Source: Bacteroidales bacterium (GTDB lineage: Bacteria; Bacteroidota; Bacteroidia; Bacteroidales; Muribaculaceae). Taken from it: a DNA stretch of 64,000 nucleotides. The notes below the pieces were generated by a model that made no database searches, was not told the DNA's origin, and worked only from the letters and a program-made list of their open reading frames with translations. The position numbers were made by a program, and so were the translations under genes. Positions 34,259 to 44,350 of the stretch are shown in pieces (position 1 is the first letter of the stretch; the number at the start of each line of letters is the position of its first letter). The DNA is taken from assembly GCA_003150235.1 (NCBI GenBank), contig QAMW01000008.1:45714-109713 (forward strand), written 5' to 3'.

Positions 34259-36436
34259 TCAGAGGTCGATTTTCTTTACGCGGTTGCGCTGGGTGAAGCG
34301 CTTGCGTAGCTGTATGAGCCGCCGGTAGTAGGAAAGCACGTGAAGCCACAAGCCACTTGGTGCCACAGTGACATCGCTCACAAGCGGGTCGATGGATGAC
34401 GCGGCAGTCGCCACATCGGCGCCAAACTGCTCCGGATACAGCACTATGAGATTATTTCGTGAGAAATATTTTTGCAGGAAGCCGGGCAGTTCATCCATCC
34501 CGGAGTTAAACGACAATGACGCGCGACGGGCACTCACTACGATGAACAGGTCGTCGTCGAGTATACGGTTGGCAAGCAGCACGAAGTCATCCCAATCCTC
34601 CACATCGCGATATTCCGCGCGTATGTCATAACGCTCCTTGTGCAACACCCCTCTTATGTAAGGCTGCACGTCGGGGTGACAGCAGAATATCACGCGGCAT
34701 CCGAGCTGACGCGTAAGGTTGCCGATTGACATCACCCAGCGCCGGAATCCGGTCTCAAACTGTGCCTTGTCAGGCACCGACACCACGATGCGCGTAATCG
34801 TACTCACGGGAATAAAACACCGAGTTATGACCACCATGCGGTGAGTCGCGGCAAGCAGCTGCTCTATCTTGCTGCCGAAGAAAGAGTCGATCACGGTAGC
34901 CTTGCGGTGCATGCCTATTATCACGTCAGAGATGTCGCGCTCTTCAATAGTGTTGACAAGTCCCGTCACCACATTAAGGTCATACCGCTCAATCGGTATC
35001 AGCTTGGCATCGACGCTCGCCGCCGCCTGTTCAGCGACATCAAGTGAATTTCTGCCGATGGCGCGTGACCCGGCAGAATTATCGTTGCGCACATGTATGG
35101 CATAAAGCCTGTTTCCCCTCGCGTATGGATTGCGGGTAAGTATGGCAAGCTCGACGAGCGACGCGGCGGTTATAGGATTTGACACCGATATAAGCGTATT
35201 TGACGACCGCCCTGTGGAGCCGCTATCCTCCGACTGACCTTCCAGCTGTTGCAGTTTAAGGCGCGATGCGGCACGCTCGGTGACTATCGAAGAGATGGTA
35301 CACGTCACGAGAATCATCACTATTGTACCGTTGAGCACCTCTTCACCAAACATACCGATATTGAAACCAATCATCACTGCGGCAAGCGTCGCAGCGGCCT
35401 GGGCGTTGGAAAGTCCGAATATCATGCTACGCTCAGCCCCGTTCATTTTGTAAGTGCGCTGTGTGAGCCACGCGGCAATCCATTTCACAAGGGTAGCCAT
35501 GACAGTCATCACAGCAGCCACATACACGGTATCCCAGCTCTTGACAACCACCCCGACATTTATCAACATCCCCACCCCGATAAGGAAATAAGGGATGAAA
35601 ATCGCATTGCCGACAAACTCAATACGATTCATCAGCGGTGACATATTCGGGATATACCGGTTAAGCACGAGTCCGGCGAAGAAAGCACCGAGCACACTTT
35701 CAAGCCCTATCATCTGCGCCGAGAAACTGGCAAGAAACACCATCGCGAGCACATAGACAAATTGCGATACATTGTCACTGTATTTCTTGAAAAACCATCG
35801 CGTAAGCCTCGGAAAAGAATACACTACCACTATACAATATAGCACAAGGCGCAACAAAAGTTTCAGCACCTCACTTATATTGAAAGCGCCGTCGGAATAG
35901 ATGCCGACACACACAGCAAGCACGATAAGCGCGCCGAGCACAGTCACTATCGTACCTGCTATCGTTATGATGACCGCCGGAGTCTTGGTAAGACCGAAAC
36001 GCGACACAACAGGATAGGCTATAAGCGTATGGGATGCATACATGGAGGCAAGCAACACCGATGTCAGCCAGTCAAGTTTCAAAAGATAATATGACGACAC
36101 GGTGCCAAGCACCATCGGCACAAGAAAGGTGTACATACCGAAGCACAGTCCCTTCTTGAGGTTTTTCTTCAGATGGTACATGTCAATCTCTATACCGGCA
36201 AGAAACATCAGATAGAGGATGCCTACCTGACCGAAAATCGCGAAACTCGCATCACGTGCCAGCAACCCTATGCCATAAGGACCGACAACAATGCCGGCGA
36301 CAATCATGCCTATGATATGCGGAATCCTCAGTTTATTGAGCAGCAACGGCGACAACAGTATGATGACCAGCACGATAAAAAAAATCAATACCGGATCATT
36401 CACAAGGACCGCTGCATTCATAACGCTCATACCCAT
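34259..36436 (-). CDS. Cation:proton antiporter (CPA2) with cytoplasmic USP-like domains
   Basis: This 725-residue inner-membrane protein has a Kef/NapA-type sodium/proton exchanger domain: about 12 hydrophobic segments within residues 10-400, opening with 'LSPLLLNKLRIPHIIGMIVA'. From about residue 420 there is a cytoplasmic region with two alpha/beta units ('NPYARGNRLYAIHVRND', 'ISDVIIGMHRK', 'TRIVVSVPDK'), typical of universal-stress-like domains that sense nucleotides. It is predicted to exchange Na+ or K+ for H+. It is a single gene, convergent with the accessory island (65-base gap), and marks the return to housekeeping sequence. Confidence 0.9.
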   Translation of the reverse strand: MGMSVMNAAVLVNDPVLIFFIVLVIILLSPLLLNKLRIPHIIGMIVAGIVVGPYGIGLLARDASFAIFGQVGILYLMFLAGIEIDMYHLKKNLKKGLCFGMYTFLVPMVLGTVSSYYLLKLDWLTSVLLASMYASHTLIAYPVVSRFGLTKTPAVIITIAGTIVTVLGALIVLAVCVGIYSDGAFNISEVLKLLLRLVLYCIVVVYSFPRLTRWFFKKYSDNVSQFVYVLAMVFLASFSAQMIGLESVLGAFFAGLVLNRYIPNMSPLMNRIEFVGNAIFIPYFLIGVGMLINVGVVVKSWDTVYVAAVMTVMATLVKWIAAWLTQRTYKMNGAERSMIFGLSNAQAAATLAAVMIGFNIGMFGEEVLNGTIVMILVTCTISSIVTERAASRLKLQQLEGQSEDSGSTGRSSNTLISVSNPITAASLVELAILTRNPYARGNRLYAIHVRNDNSAGSRAIGRNSLDVAEQAAASVDAKLIPIERYDLNVVTGLVNTIEERDISDVIIGMHRKATVIDSFFGSKIEQLLAATHRMVVITRCFIPVSTITRIVVSVPDKAQFETGFRRWVMSIGNLTRQLGCRVIFCCHPDVQPYIRGVLHKERYDIRAEYRDVEDWDDFVLLANRILDDDLFIVVSARRASLSFNSGMDELPGFLQKYFSRNNLIVLYPEQFGADVATAASSIDPLVSDVTVAPSGLWLHVLSYYRRLIQLRKRFTQRNRVKKIDL

Positions 36437-36458
36437 ATATCCTGAGAATATTTTGTTA

Positions 36459-36466
36459 CAAATTTA
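36459..36466 (-). promoter_or_regulatory. -7 element of the antiporter gene
   Basis: TAAATTTG on the minus strand, 22 bases before the ATG; no good -33 element at the standard distance. Confidence 0.5.
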
Positions 36467-36483
36467 GCACTTTTTCACCAAAT

Positions 36484-36515
36484 AAAAAAAGGAGGCGGCT
36501 CTCGTCGACTCCTTT
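36484..36515 (-). terminator. Terminator after asd
   Basis: On the minus strand AAAGGAGTCGAC and GCCGCCTCCTTT pair around a 4-base loop (one mismatch, one G-U), followed by a run of T residues. Confidence 0.7.
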
Positions 36516-36582
36516 CGTAAATAAAATAAAGGCTTAAAAGAATAAAATCTTAGTTTGTACAGAGGTTTCTTATAAGGATATA

Positions 36583-37602
36583 TTAATCTTCAAATTTCTT
36601 TCCGTGAGCTATCATATACTGTGCAATCTGCACTGCATTGAGAGCCGCACCTTTCTTTATCTGGTCGCCGACCACCCAGAATGAAAGCCCGTTCTCGCAT
36701 GTAAGGTCCTTGCGGAGACGCCCTACATATACGGGGTCTTCATTGGCGATGTCAAGCGGCATCGGATACTTTTTGTTTGCCGGGTCGTCAAGCACTATCA
36801 CGCCTTCCGCCTCTGAAAGAGCCTTGCGCGCTTCTTCAAGCGATATCGGGCGCTCGGTCTCTATCCAGATAGACTCGGAATGAGCCCTCATAACCGGGAC
36901 ACGTACACAGGTCGCGCTGACCTCGATACCGGGGGCATGCATGATTTTTTTCGTCTCGTTATACATCTTCATCTCCTCTTTTGTGTAGCCGTTGTCGGTG
37001 AACACATCAACCTGAGGGATTACATTGTAAGCGAGCTGATAGGCAAACTTCTCGACTGTAGGCTCCTCGCCCCTGCCTATCTGGGCATACTGCTCGATAA
37101 GCTCGTCCATAGCGGCAGCACCGGCACCGGAGGCAGCCTGATAAGTCGCAACATGCACACGGCGTATCGGTGACAGGTCGTTAAGCGGCTTAAGCGCCAC
37201 GACCATCTGGATAGTCGTACAGTTAGGATTGGCTATGATATTGCGGGGAGTGTTGAACGCATCGTCACCGTTGACCTCGGGCACTACCAGAGGCACATCG
37301 TCATCCATGCGGAAAGCGCTCGAATTGTCAATCATTATAGCGCCATGCTTCGTGATTGTCTCGGCAAATTCACGCGAGGTACCCGCCCCGGCAGATGTAA
37401 ACGCGATGTCCACACCCTTGAAGTCATCGTTATGTTTAAGCTCCTTCACCTCGATTTCCTTACCGCGGAACGTATATTTACGGCCTGCGCTACGAACCGA
37501 GCCAAACAGCAACAGCTCGTCAACAGGGAAATTCTGCTGGTCGAGAACGCGAAGAAACTCCTGACCGACGGCACCACTGGCACCCACTATCGCAACTTTC
37601 AT
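36583..37602 (-). CDS. asd: Aspartate-semialdehyde dehydrogenase
   Basis: Asd reduces aspartyl phosphate to aspartate semialdehyde with NADPH, feeding lysine/diaminopimelate, threonine and methionine synthesis. The 339-residue protein has the nucleotide loop 'VAIVGASGAVGQEFLRVL' at the N-terminus, the catalytic cysteine in 'NPNCTTIQM' near residue 129 and 'CVRVPVMRAHSESI' near residue 237. Length is normal for the bacterial type. It is a single gene with a promoter at 37630-37660 and a terminator at 36484-36515. Confidence 0.97.
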   Translation of the reverse strand: MKVAIVGASGAVGQEFLRVLDQQNFPVDELLLFGSVRSAGRKYTFRGKEIEVKELKHNDDFKGVDIAFTSAGAGTSREFAETITKHGAIMIDNSSAFRMDDDVPLVVPEVNGDDAFNTPRNIIANPNCTTIQMVVALKPLNDLSPIRRVHVATYQAASGAGAAAMDELIEQYAQIGRGEEPTVEKFAYQLAYNVIPQVDVFTDNGYTKEEMKMYNETKKIMHAPGIEVSATCVRVPVMRAHSESIWIETERPISLEEARKALSEAEGVIVLDDPANKKYPMPLDIANEDPVYVGRLRKDLTCENGLSFWVVGDQIKKGAALNAVQIAQYMIAHGKKFED

Positions 37603-37629
37603 AGACTTCCTATTTCTTTTTTAATCGCA

Positions 37630-37660
37630 CAAAGTTATGTATTTCTTTTCTTTTATGCAA
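37630..37660 (-). promoter_or_regulatory. Promoter of asd
   Basis: Minus-strand TTG (37658-37660), 20-base spacer, TAACTTTG (37630-37637), 27 bases before the ATG. Confidence 0.8.
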
Positions 37661-37757
37661 ATTTCAGAAAATGAAGCCTGAAAAAATCTCAAAAAAAGTC
37701 TTGATTGTCACAATAGGCGATGCCGTGATGCCATCAACAAGTTATCTCAAGCGGGGG

Positions 37758-39041
37758 TCAGAAAGTCACTGACAACTGCGCCTGCAGACGGTTGGTATGG
37801 AGCGACGCATCGTCAAATGACTTACGGTGACCGTAGTCATATTCCACTCCCACTCCTACGATTTTACTTACTGAATATATCAGGTTTGCCACTGCATAAT
37901 CGCCATATCTGTACTGACCCTCACCGGGAAGCGTGCCCGACGGCGCCCAGTTTGTCACATGACTGTAAGCGGCGTTAAACGACAGACGCGACGTGATGTC
38001 GACCGTCATTCCGGCTGTCAACCCCATCGATGTCATGAGGCGGCATCGTCCTGCCCTGTCGGCATCAGGCACGGCGTCAAGTCCCATACCGGTATTATCC
38101 TGAAGATAGTTGGAAATACCCTGACCGTATGTGGCGTCATAATACAGTGTCAACGCCGGGAGCACCTTGGCAAGTCCGGAGAGCTGTACACCCCAGCCTA
38201 CCGGAGTACGGTTTTTAGCTGCCGCCACGTCACGATACTGTATAGGTCGCACGATACCGGAAAGTCTCACATGACTGTCGCCGCCATCCCAGCCATATTG
38301 CAGATACAACGGTATAGCCGGTATGCGCTGATTGACCGTCGACGTAGCCGTGCCATTGCCTGTGGTGATGTCGGCGGTAGGCGCGTCTATACCGATGGCA
38401 CCCGTAAGTGAGGATGTGAAATCATGAATATACCCGGCTGTAAACAGAGTCACGTCGGCAGAGCCGTTCGGTCCCTGGTCATCTATCGTATAAGGCATCG
38501 CAGCGCCATCGGCAAAAAGGCTCGATGTGTAACCGACCTGAAATCCGCGGTAAGTCACGTAGAAGTGTGACACATCAAAACCGTAGTCATTGCCATTGTT
38601 AATTTCCGCCTTGAAAAATAATCCTACCTTATCTTTTGTGCCCGGCAATGCCACTGCGTTGATATAGAATGATGACGTAAGGGCGGTAAATCTCAGGGAA
38701 GCGCCATTGCCGGGGGTACGCGGCGTAATGGACGAGGGCACGAAGGCGTAAGGCGACGGCATCTCGTCGCCGAAATCAAGCACGCCCTCGCCAAGGAACT
38801 CGGCACCGATACCGAGATAAAACTTATTGTCTTTTCCTACTATCGCAAACCGGGGCAATCCTGTGTCATTTTTTCGTTTCGGCGCATTGTCGATAAATTC
38901 TTCCTGAACATCGACAGCGGCGTTCTCGTCGCCCACAATCACCGAGACTATAGTCTCATCATCGGGACTCTGCGCCATCAAGGGCGCCGGCAATAACAGC
39001 GAGCAACTTGCCAATGTAATAAATGCAGACTTTTTCATCAT
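37758..39041 (-). CDS. Outer-membrane porin-like beta-barrel protein (DcaP-like)
   Basis: A 427-residue exported protein: signal peptide ending near residue 23 (PLMAQ), an acidic linker, then alternating beta-strand sequence characteristic of an outer-membrane barrel ('FYLGIGAEFLGEGVLDFG', 'VSHFYVTYRGFQVGYTSS', 'GVGVEYDYGHRKSF', ending 'LQAQLSVTF' with a terminal Phe). It resembles DcaP-type porins. It follows the MFS transporter gene by 26 bases on the same strand, suggesting that the pair moves one solute across both membranes. The substrate is unknown. Confidence 0.8.
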   Translation of the reverse strand: MMKKSAFITLASCSLLLPAPLMAQSPDDETIVSVIVGDENAAVDVQEEFIDNAPKRKNDTGLPRFAIVGKDNKFYLGIGAEFLGEGVLDFGDEMPSPYAFVPSSITPRTPGNGASLRFTALTSSFYINAVALPGTKDKVGLFFKAEINNGNDYGFDVSHFYVTYRGFQVGYTSSLFADGAAMPYTIDDQGPNGSADVTLFTAGYIHDFTSSLTGAIGIDAPTADITTGNGTATSTVNQRIPAIPLYLQYGWDGGDSHVRLSGIVRPIQYRDVAAAKNRTPVGWGVQLSGLAKVLPALTLYYDATYGQGISNYLQDNTGMGLDAVPDADRAGRCRLMTSMGLTAGMTVDITSRLSFNAAYSHVTNWAPSGTLPGEGQYRYGDYAVANLIYSVSKIVGVGVEYDYGHRKSFDDASLHTNRLQAQLSVTF

Positions 39042-39067
39042 AAGTAACTTTTAAATAAAAAACCTTT

Positions 39068-40327
39068 CTATTTTGTTTCATTTGGAGCGGAAGCGTCAAG
39101 CGGTTTCTTGCCATAGGCGGCAAGTTCGTCATTGACACTGAAAGTGAAGGAATCGCGCCTGATTATGGCAATGACCAATACCACAGCCATACATGCGGCA
39201 CTTATAATAAACGCGGCAACAGAGTTCAGTCCGACAAAGAACAATGGGCATATAGCCACGCCGAGATAGTTTGCCGACATCACATACGACAGCACCTTGG
39301 TCGAATGTGCCGCCGACGGTGCAAGCTCCGATGCCTTGTCATAGAATATAGGCTGCAACGCACCGTAACCGAATCCCATTAGCGACGCTCCGATAAAATA
39401 TGCCGCCAATGTCGGGCAGAAAGCTATTATCAACGGGCCTACGATCATCATGATAATGCATACCGGTATGGTCAGCCTACGCAGGAAACATACAATCCTG
39501 CCCAGGAAAAATCCCGGAAGCGTCACCATCAGATAGAATACCGCGCTTACATAACCCGTAGCATCGTCGCTCATGTGGTGAGCCGACATAAGGAACGGAA
39601 TGAAAAATGACAACGTGATGCCCGCGACAGTGACAACCAGATAGAAAAATATTATACCGCACAGACGTTTGCGTATTTCGCTTACGGGAAGCCCGGCTGA
39701 CTTAATATGAGCCTGCACCGGCGTAGCCACATCGCCGCCTCCGTTGAGCGACATATAACGCCGCGACAGGAACACTGACATAACCAGCGGCACTATCGGC
39801 ATAAGATATACGACAAAAGGGAGATGCCAGTTTTTCCCCTCTATCAACCCTACTGCAAGCGTGGCAAGCACAAGCGTACCGTTGGCGATACCCGACTTTA
39901 TACCCATCTGCTCCAATCGGTATTTACCCGTAAAAATCTCGGCAAGAAGCCCGGCGGCAAGCGGTATCACAAGTCCGCATCCCATCCCGAGCACACAGCT
40001 CACGATAATCAGCCCGAGAATGGAATCGACAAAGAAATAGGCGATACCGGAAATAAGGAATACAGCAAGTCCGAGCACCACGAGTCCTACCTTGTTACGG
40101 CTCACGGAGAGTTTTCCGGATAGAAGAATGAAGGGGAATATACAGAAATTCGGAAGTATCTCCAGCAACTGACATTCCAGATGAGTGGCACCGGGAAAAA
40201 CCTTGTCAATCACGCTCATCAATGGTGATATCGCAAGACCGGGCAGGTCAACCACAAGCGACAGCGACCATACGGCTATCAATGTAAGCAAAGGGATATA
40301 GCCTCTGCCTGTAGGCACACGTTTCAT
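39068..40327 (-). CDS. Major facilitator superfamily transporter
   Basis: A 419-residue inner-membrane protein with about 12 hydrophobic segments in two halves and a short cytoplasmic loop rich in basic residues ('FLSRRYMSLNGGGDVATPVQ') in the middle, the usual MFS layout. I chose the ATG at 40327 (MKRVPTG), which puts a Lys/Arg-rich stretch just before the first helix; an earlier start at 40372 would add 15 residues. The porin-like gene follows closely. Substrate and direction cannot be predicted. Confidence 0.87.
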   Translation of the reverse strand: MKRVPTGRGYIPLLTLIAVWSLSLVVDLPGLAISPLMSVIDKVFPGATHLECQLLEILPNFCIFPFILLSGKLSVSRNKVGLVVLGLAVFLISGIAYFFVDSILGLIIVSCVLGMGCGLVIPLAAGLLAEIFTGKYRLEQMGIKSGIANGTLVLATLAVGLIEGKNWHLPFVVYLMPIVPLVMSVFLSRRYMSLNGGGDVATPVQAHIKSAGLPVSEIRKRLCGIIFFYLVVTVAGITLSFFIPFLMSAHHMSDDATGYVSAVFYLMVTLPGFFLGRIVCFLRRLTIPVCIIMMIVGPLIIAFCPTLAAYFIGASLMGFGYGALQPIFYDKASELAPSAAHSTKVLSYVMSANYLGVAICPLFFVGLNSVAAFIISAACMAVVLVIAIIRRDSFTFSVNDELAAYGKKPLDASAPNETK

Positions 40328-40518
40328 AATCGTGATAACTCTTGAAAATTTAACAGATAGAATAATTTGCATCAGAGGAGACTCTTATAGAAAGTCTGTA
40401 TCTTATCAATATAGACAATCTCTTAAATTTTCATGGAAGCTGCGTCATGACCTCGGCCGCGACACAGCATCCACGAAAAATAGATTTTCAAGAGCCGGTT
40501 GCCAGTGACGGCAATATA

Positions 40519-42135
40519 TTACTTTCCAGCAGCGGAGCCGGCAGGCTCGCCATCCTCCTTGGAAATCCGGGCAACAGTCGCAGCAATCTCTTCGGGAGTC
40601 GGCTGGTAATCACCGTCCCACTTGGACACCTGTGACGGAAGGCGGTTCTCAATCTGCCAGTCAAACGGGTAGAACTTGTCGGCAACGGCAGGGTCTCTCC
40701 ACGATGGTTTACGACAACCGTAGACTATAAGCGGCACACAGAAGAACACTGCAGCACCAATCAAGATTATAAGCACATAAACCACAGGGCTGCCGGTATT
40801 GATCTGCGACGGCGGGATGAAGCTAAGTATCATGGCGACAACTGCACCGATAATACCTACTCCCGTCACGATTGCCTCACCGAATTTACCGCCGGGGACA
40901 CGGAAACCGCGATGCTTTGCCGGCTGGGTGTGGCGCAGGCGTATAAACGCGAAGTAAATCATCAATACGAGTATCAGATAAATCACCGTAGCCATCTGCG
41001 ACATCACCTGATAAGCCGATTCAACTGACGGAAGCACTACAAGCACGAATGCAAGCAAGGTCACGAACAGAGCCTGTACATAAAGGATAGGCTTGTTTAC
41101 ACCACGCGAGTTGGTCTTCTGAAGTGCGCGCGGAAGATAACCGCTCTCGCCTACAGCGACAAGACCTGTCGACGGGCCTGCGATAATTACGCTCACCTGA
41201 CCGATGACACCGAAAGTGATAAGCAGTGCCATCACATTACCGAGCCAGGGCACACCTATAGAAGCCCATAGGTCATTGTAAGCGACAAGCAGCGATGCAA
41301 GAAGATTGATATCTTTTGCAGGTACTACAAAACCGATGGCAAGTGTCGCGAACACAAACAGTGCCACAATCACCGCAACCGCTGTAAACATGGCGCGCGG
41401 GAACTGCTTTGCCGGGTCTCGCATATTCTGCACATGGACTGCATTCATCTCCATACCGCCGTAGAACAGAAATATCGAGGCTGCAAGCACAATTGTGCCG
41501 ATTTTTGTGAAATCAGGGAAGAATGACTCATGAGTAAGCATGATAGGCTTGCCCATGCAGAAATAAGCGACACCGAGTATGATAAGGATAGCACCCGGTA
41601 CGATTGTACCGAACAAACCGCCCAATGTACTCAACATCTTTGAAGATTTCATGCCTCGGAATGCCATGAAATTACAGAACCAGTACACGCCAAGCACAAT
41701 AAGAAGCGTATAAAGTTTATTTGACGCAAGACGCGCATCAAATGACTCCGGCCAGAAAATATATGCAAGCGAGACCGCACCAAACATAAGCACGGCAGGG
41801 AACCATATTACAAGTGTCTGCCATTCAAGATACATCGCCGACCATCCCCAACGGGTGCCGAACGCTTCTGACACCCAACGGTAAAGACCTCCCGAATGTG
41901 TATATGTGGAGGCAAGTTCGGCACACACCAGAGAAAACGGGATAAGGAATACTATCGCAGCGAAGAGATAGTAGAATATTGACTGTATGCCAAATTCCGC
42001 CTGGGAAGGAAGACCGCGGAGGCTCACCACCGTGGTGATGATCATCACTGTCATCGCACCGGTTGAAATGAGAGCCTTCGCGGGTTTACTTTCCTTAGGC
42101 TGAATTACAGGCTTTTGTGTATTAGGAGTAGCCAT
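40519..42135 (-). CDS. Amino-acid permease, GadC-like antiporter (APC superfamily)
   Basis: This 538-residue inner-membrane protein has about 12 helices of the APC fold and the GadC-type opening 'GAMTVMIITTVVSLRGLPSQ' and 'CAELASTYTHSGGLYRWVSE'. GadC-like carriers exchange an amino acid for its decarboxylation product, consuming protons in acid resistance. The gene follows a phosphatidylserine-decarboxylase-like gene by 35 bases on the same strand, which fits an amino acid/amine exchange partner. A C-terminal cytoplasmic tail of about 60 residues is present. The substrate is not known. Confidence 0.87.
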   Translation of the reverse strand: MATPNTQKPVIQPKESKPAKALISTGAMTVMIITTVVSLRGLPSQAEFGIQSIFYYLFAAIVFLIPFSLVCAELASTYTHSGGLYRWVSEAFGTRWGWSAMYLEWQTLVIWFPAVLMFGAVSLAYIFWPESFDARLASNKLYTLLIVLGVYWFCNFMAFRGMKSSKMLSTLGGLFGTIVPGAILIILGVAYFCMGKPIMLTHESFFPDFTKIGTIVLAASIFLFYGGMEMNAVHVQNMRDPAKQFPRAMFTAVAVIVALFVFATLAIGFVVPAKDINLLASLLVAYNDLWASIGVPWLGNVMALLITFGVIGQVSVIIAGPSTGLVAVGESGYLPRALQKTNSRGVNKPILYVQALFVTLLAFVLVVLPSVESAYQVMSQMATVIYLILVLMIYFAFIRLRHTQPAKHRGFRVPGGKFGEAIVTGVGIIGAVVAMILSFIPPSQINTGSPVVYVLIILIGAAVFFCVPLIVYGCRKPSWRDPAVADKFYPFDWQIENRLPSQVSKWDGDYQPTPEEIAATVARISKEDGEPAGSAAGK

Positions 42136-42170
42136 AAGCCTAAGTTTTTAAATTATGTGTTTTATGTTTC

Positions 42171-43316
42171 CTAAAGTTCTACTACAGGGTAGATTTCACC
42201 GATCTTGGTACCTACTTTATAGTGAGTTCCTAGATGAGCGGAGATAGATACGTTCATGTTGGCTGAGAACAGATAAACGATATCAGAACCACCAAACTGG
42301 AAGTAAGAAATCTCATCACCCTTCTTAAGAGCCATACCCTCTTCTGCGGTAACGACAACTGAAGATACCTGAGGCATCGCAATCGGGAGAATAGCCACAT
42401 AACCATACTTAGTCTCAAGCACAATCAGACCACGGGTCTGCATGAACTCATAACCTGCCTGGTCAGGAGCGGTGGCGCGCCATGCCTCAACCTGGTTAGT
42501 TGCGGGATTTACTTTATCAGGCACAGCAACGAGGTCAACGTAGCAAGCACCCTGGATTACACGTGCCTCACGTACAATACCCGACAGAGGCGCATGCTGA
42601 CGATGATAATCGGTCCAGCTCAGGAATGAGTGACACCACATACCGCCTTTGAATTTATCCTTGTAGGGGCTGCCTTCAAGAAGCTCGTCGATACTCCAGT
42701 CAAGACCTTTGATACGGACATGGGTGTCAGGACGGATTTCCCACTGACCGCCGAAACAAGCATCGGCAGGGTGAACGATGATCTTGTCATCATCGATAGC
42801 TGCGATAGGACGATAACCGGGTTTCACGTGACGGGCAAACATCTGGTTGAAGGTCTTCCAGCCACCACGCGGCTCAAGATACTCATCCATGTTATAGACT
42901 GCACAGTCGTAGAACGACTTGACGCTGTCGTCTGTAATTGATTCGGGGCTGTCCAACCAGTCACCGATAGCATAACAGTAATTTACCATCCACTTCGATA
43001 GCGGAGTAAGTTCAGGCTGCTGGTCGGCAGGAGCACACGGGGTCTGAAGTGACTTGACCGGTTCCTGGTCCAAAAGGAAGAATGAACGGAACAGATGCTG
43101 ATATACATGAGTTCCTTCACGGTTTTCAGCCGGTACCCAATGAGTGTAAGCCTCAAGATAGTCAAGGTAATCCTCGATAGTCTTCATGTCGGAAAGACCG
43201 GGAATCTTATAGGATACGACCTTTGCAATTGCTTGATTAAACTTGTCTTCCCAATTGTTTTCCTTGATAAGGTCCGCAAGCTCCTGCACAGCGGGAGAAT
43301 ACTTCTTGTCTGCCAT
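42171..43316 (-). CDS. Phosphatidylserine-decarboxylase-like pyruvoyl enzyme, probably a soluble amino-acid decarboxylase
   Basis: A 381-residue protein of the PSD superfamily with the extended N-terminal region seen in fungal PsiD-type tryptophan decarboxylases. PSD landmarks are present: 'FNQMFARHVKPGYRPI', the Asp segment 'HPADACFGG', the His segment 'DYHRQHAPLSG' and the self-cleavage site 'FGGSDIVYLF', where Gly-Ser would yield the pyruvoyl group. Membrane-anchor segments are not seen. With a GadC-like antiporter directly downstream, decarboxylation of a free amino acid to an amine is more likely than phospholipid synthesis. This is inference from context and architecture. Confidence 0.82.
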   Translation of the reverse strand: MADKKYSPAVQELADLIKENNWEDKFNQAIAKVVSYKIPGLSDMKTIEDYLDYLEAYTHWVPAENREGTHVYQHLFRSFFLLDQEPVKSLQTPCAPADQQPELTPLSKWMVNYCYAIGDWLDSPESITDDSVKSFYDCAVYNMDEYLEPRGGWKTFNQMFARHVKPGYRPIAAIDDDKIIVHPADACFGGQWEIRPDTHVRIKGLDWSIDELLEGSPYKDKFKGGMWCHSFLSWTDYHRQHAPLSGIVREARVIQGACYVDLVAVPDKVNPATNQVEAWRATAPDQAGYEFMQTRGLIVLETKYGYVAILPIAMPQVSSVVVTAEEGMALKKGDEISYFQFGGSDIVYLFSANMNVSISAHLGTHYKVGTKIGEIYPVVEL

Positions 43317-43477
43317 AGTAATTTGTTTTTTTGTTTGGTTTGAAATAATTTATTACTTAAACTGGGCACCGGCATTAAGATAGATTCCCAATAGTCACTG
43401 TACCCGATTTATCTTTTTCTAAATACATATACTAAACACATTCACATGCAAAAAAGATTATGGCTGATTTTATTTTA

Positions 43478-43513
43478 ACAAAAAAAGATGCATCAGAAAC
43501 CTGACACATCTTT
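43478..43513 (-). terminator. Terminator after argB
   Basis: On the minus strand AAAGATGTGTCAG pairs with CTGATGCATCTTT (two G-U pairs) around a 4-base loop, followed by a T run. It separates argB from the decarboxylase gene. Confidence 0.85.
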
Positions 43514-43548
43514 TATATAGAGATTACACGCGCCTAAATCCGTATGGG

Positions 43549-44325
43549 TCACTTTCGTATATGGGTACCGAGCGACAGGTCGTCGAGCGCAGAGGCACGG
43601 GTGATAACCACCTCACCTACGCCGGCATCAAGTGCGTTGAACGCATTTTCAAGCTTGGGCAACATGCCTCCGGTCACTATACCCTCCTCCTTCAGCGACG
43701 CAAAGAGCGCAGGGTCTATTTCCGCGATTACCGATTCATCGTCGTTCTCGTCACGGAGTACTCCCGGCTTCTCGAAGCAATACACGAGCGACACATCGAA
43801 GAAAGGCGCAAGTCCTTTTGCCGTCTCGCCCGCCATCGTGTCGGCGTTGGTGTTGAGAAGATGTCCTTCCCCGTCGTGGGTAAGCGGGGCAATCACCGGC
43901 ACGACACCTGACCGCAACAATGCAGAAAGCGCCTCGCCGTTGAGCCGGTCGACATCGCCGACCCAACCGTAATCGACGCTTTTTACAGGACGTTTGTGAC
44001 TATGGATTATGTCCATGTCGGCACCGGTCATGCCGAGCGCATCGATTCCAAGCGACTGAAGTCGTGCCACGACCTTCTTGTTGACAAGTCCGCCGTAGAC
44101 CATTGTCACCACGTCAAGCATCGCATCGTCGGTCACACGACGCCCGTCAATCATCAGGGTCTCGATGCCGAGTTGGGCGGCAACCTTCGTAGCCGACCTT
44201 CCTCCGCCATGCACAAGCAGCTTGAATCCATCGATAGCGGCAAAATCACGGAGAAGCGAGTCAAGCGACTCCTTCTCCTCGACAATCTTGCCACCCACCT
44301 TTATTATCGTGAGTTTATCTCTCAT
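43549..44325 (-). CDS. argB: Acetylglutamate kinase
   Basis: ArgB phosphorylates N-acetylglutamate with ATP, the second step of arginine synthesis (Bacteroidetes often use N-succinyl derivatives). The 258-residue protein has the amino-acid-kinase fold: 'IIKVGGKIVEE' at the start, 'LVHGGGRSATKVA' near residue 38, 'NTNADTMAGETA' near residue 160 and 'GIVTGGMLPKLENAFNAL' near 215. I chose the ATG at 44325, which aligns with the family start; an upstream start would overlap prfB. It follows prfB by 25 bases on the same strand. Confidence 0.95.
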   Translation of the reverse strand: MRDKLTIIKVGGKIVEEKESLDSLLRDFAAIDGFKLLVHGGGRSATKVAAQLGIETLMIDGRRVTDDAMLDVVTMVYGGLVNKKVVARLQSLGIDALGMTGADMDIIHSHKRPVKSVDYGWVGDVDRLNGEALSALLRSGVVPVIAPLTHDGEGHLLNTNADTMAGETAKGLAPFFDVSLVYCFEKPGVLRDENDDESVIAEIDPALFASLKEEGIVTGGMLPKLENAFNALDAGVGEVVITRASALDDLSLGTHIRK

Positions 44326-44350
44326 CTTGAAATCATGTTTACTCCGGTAA

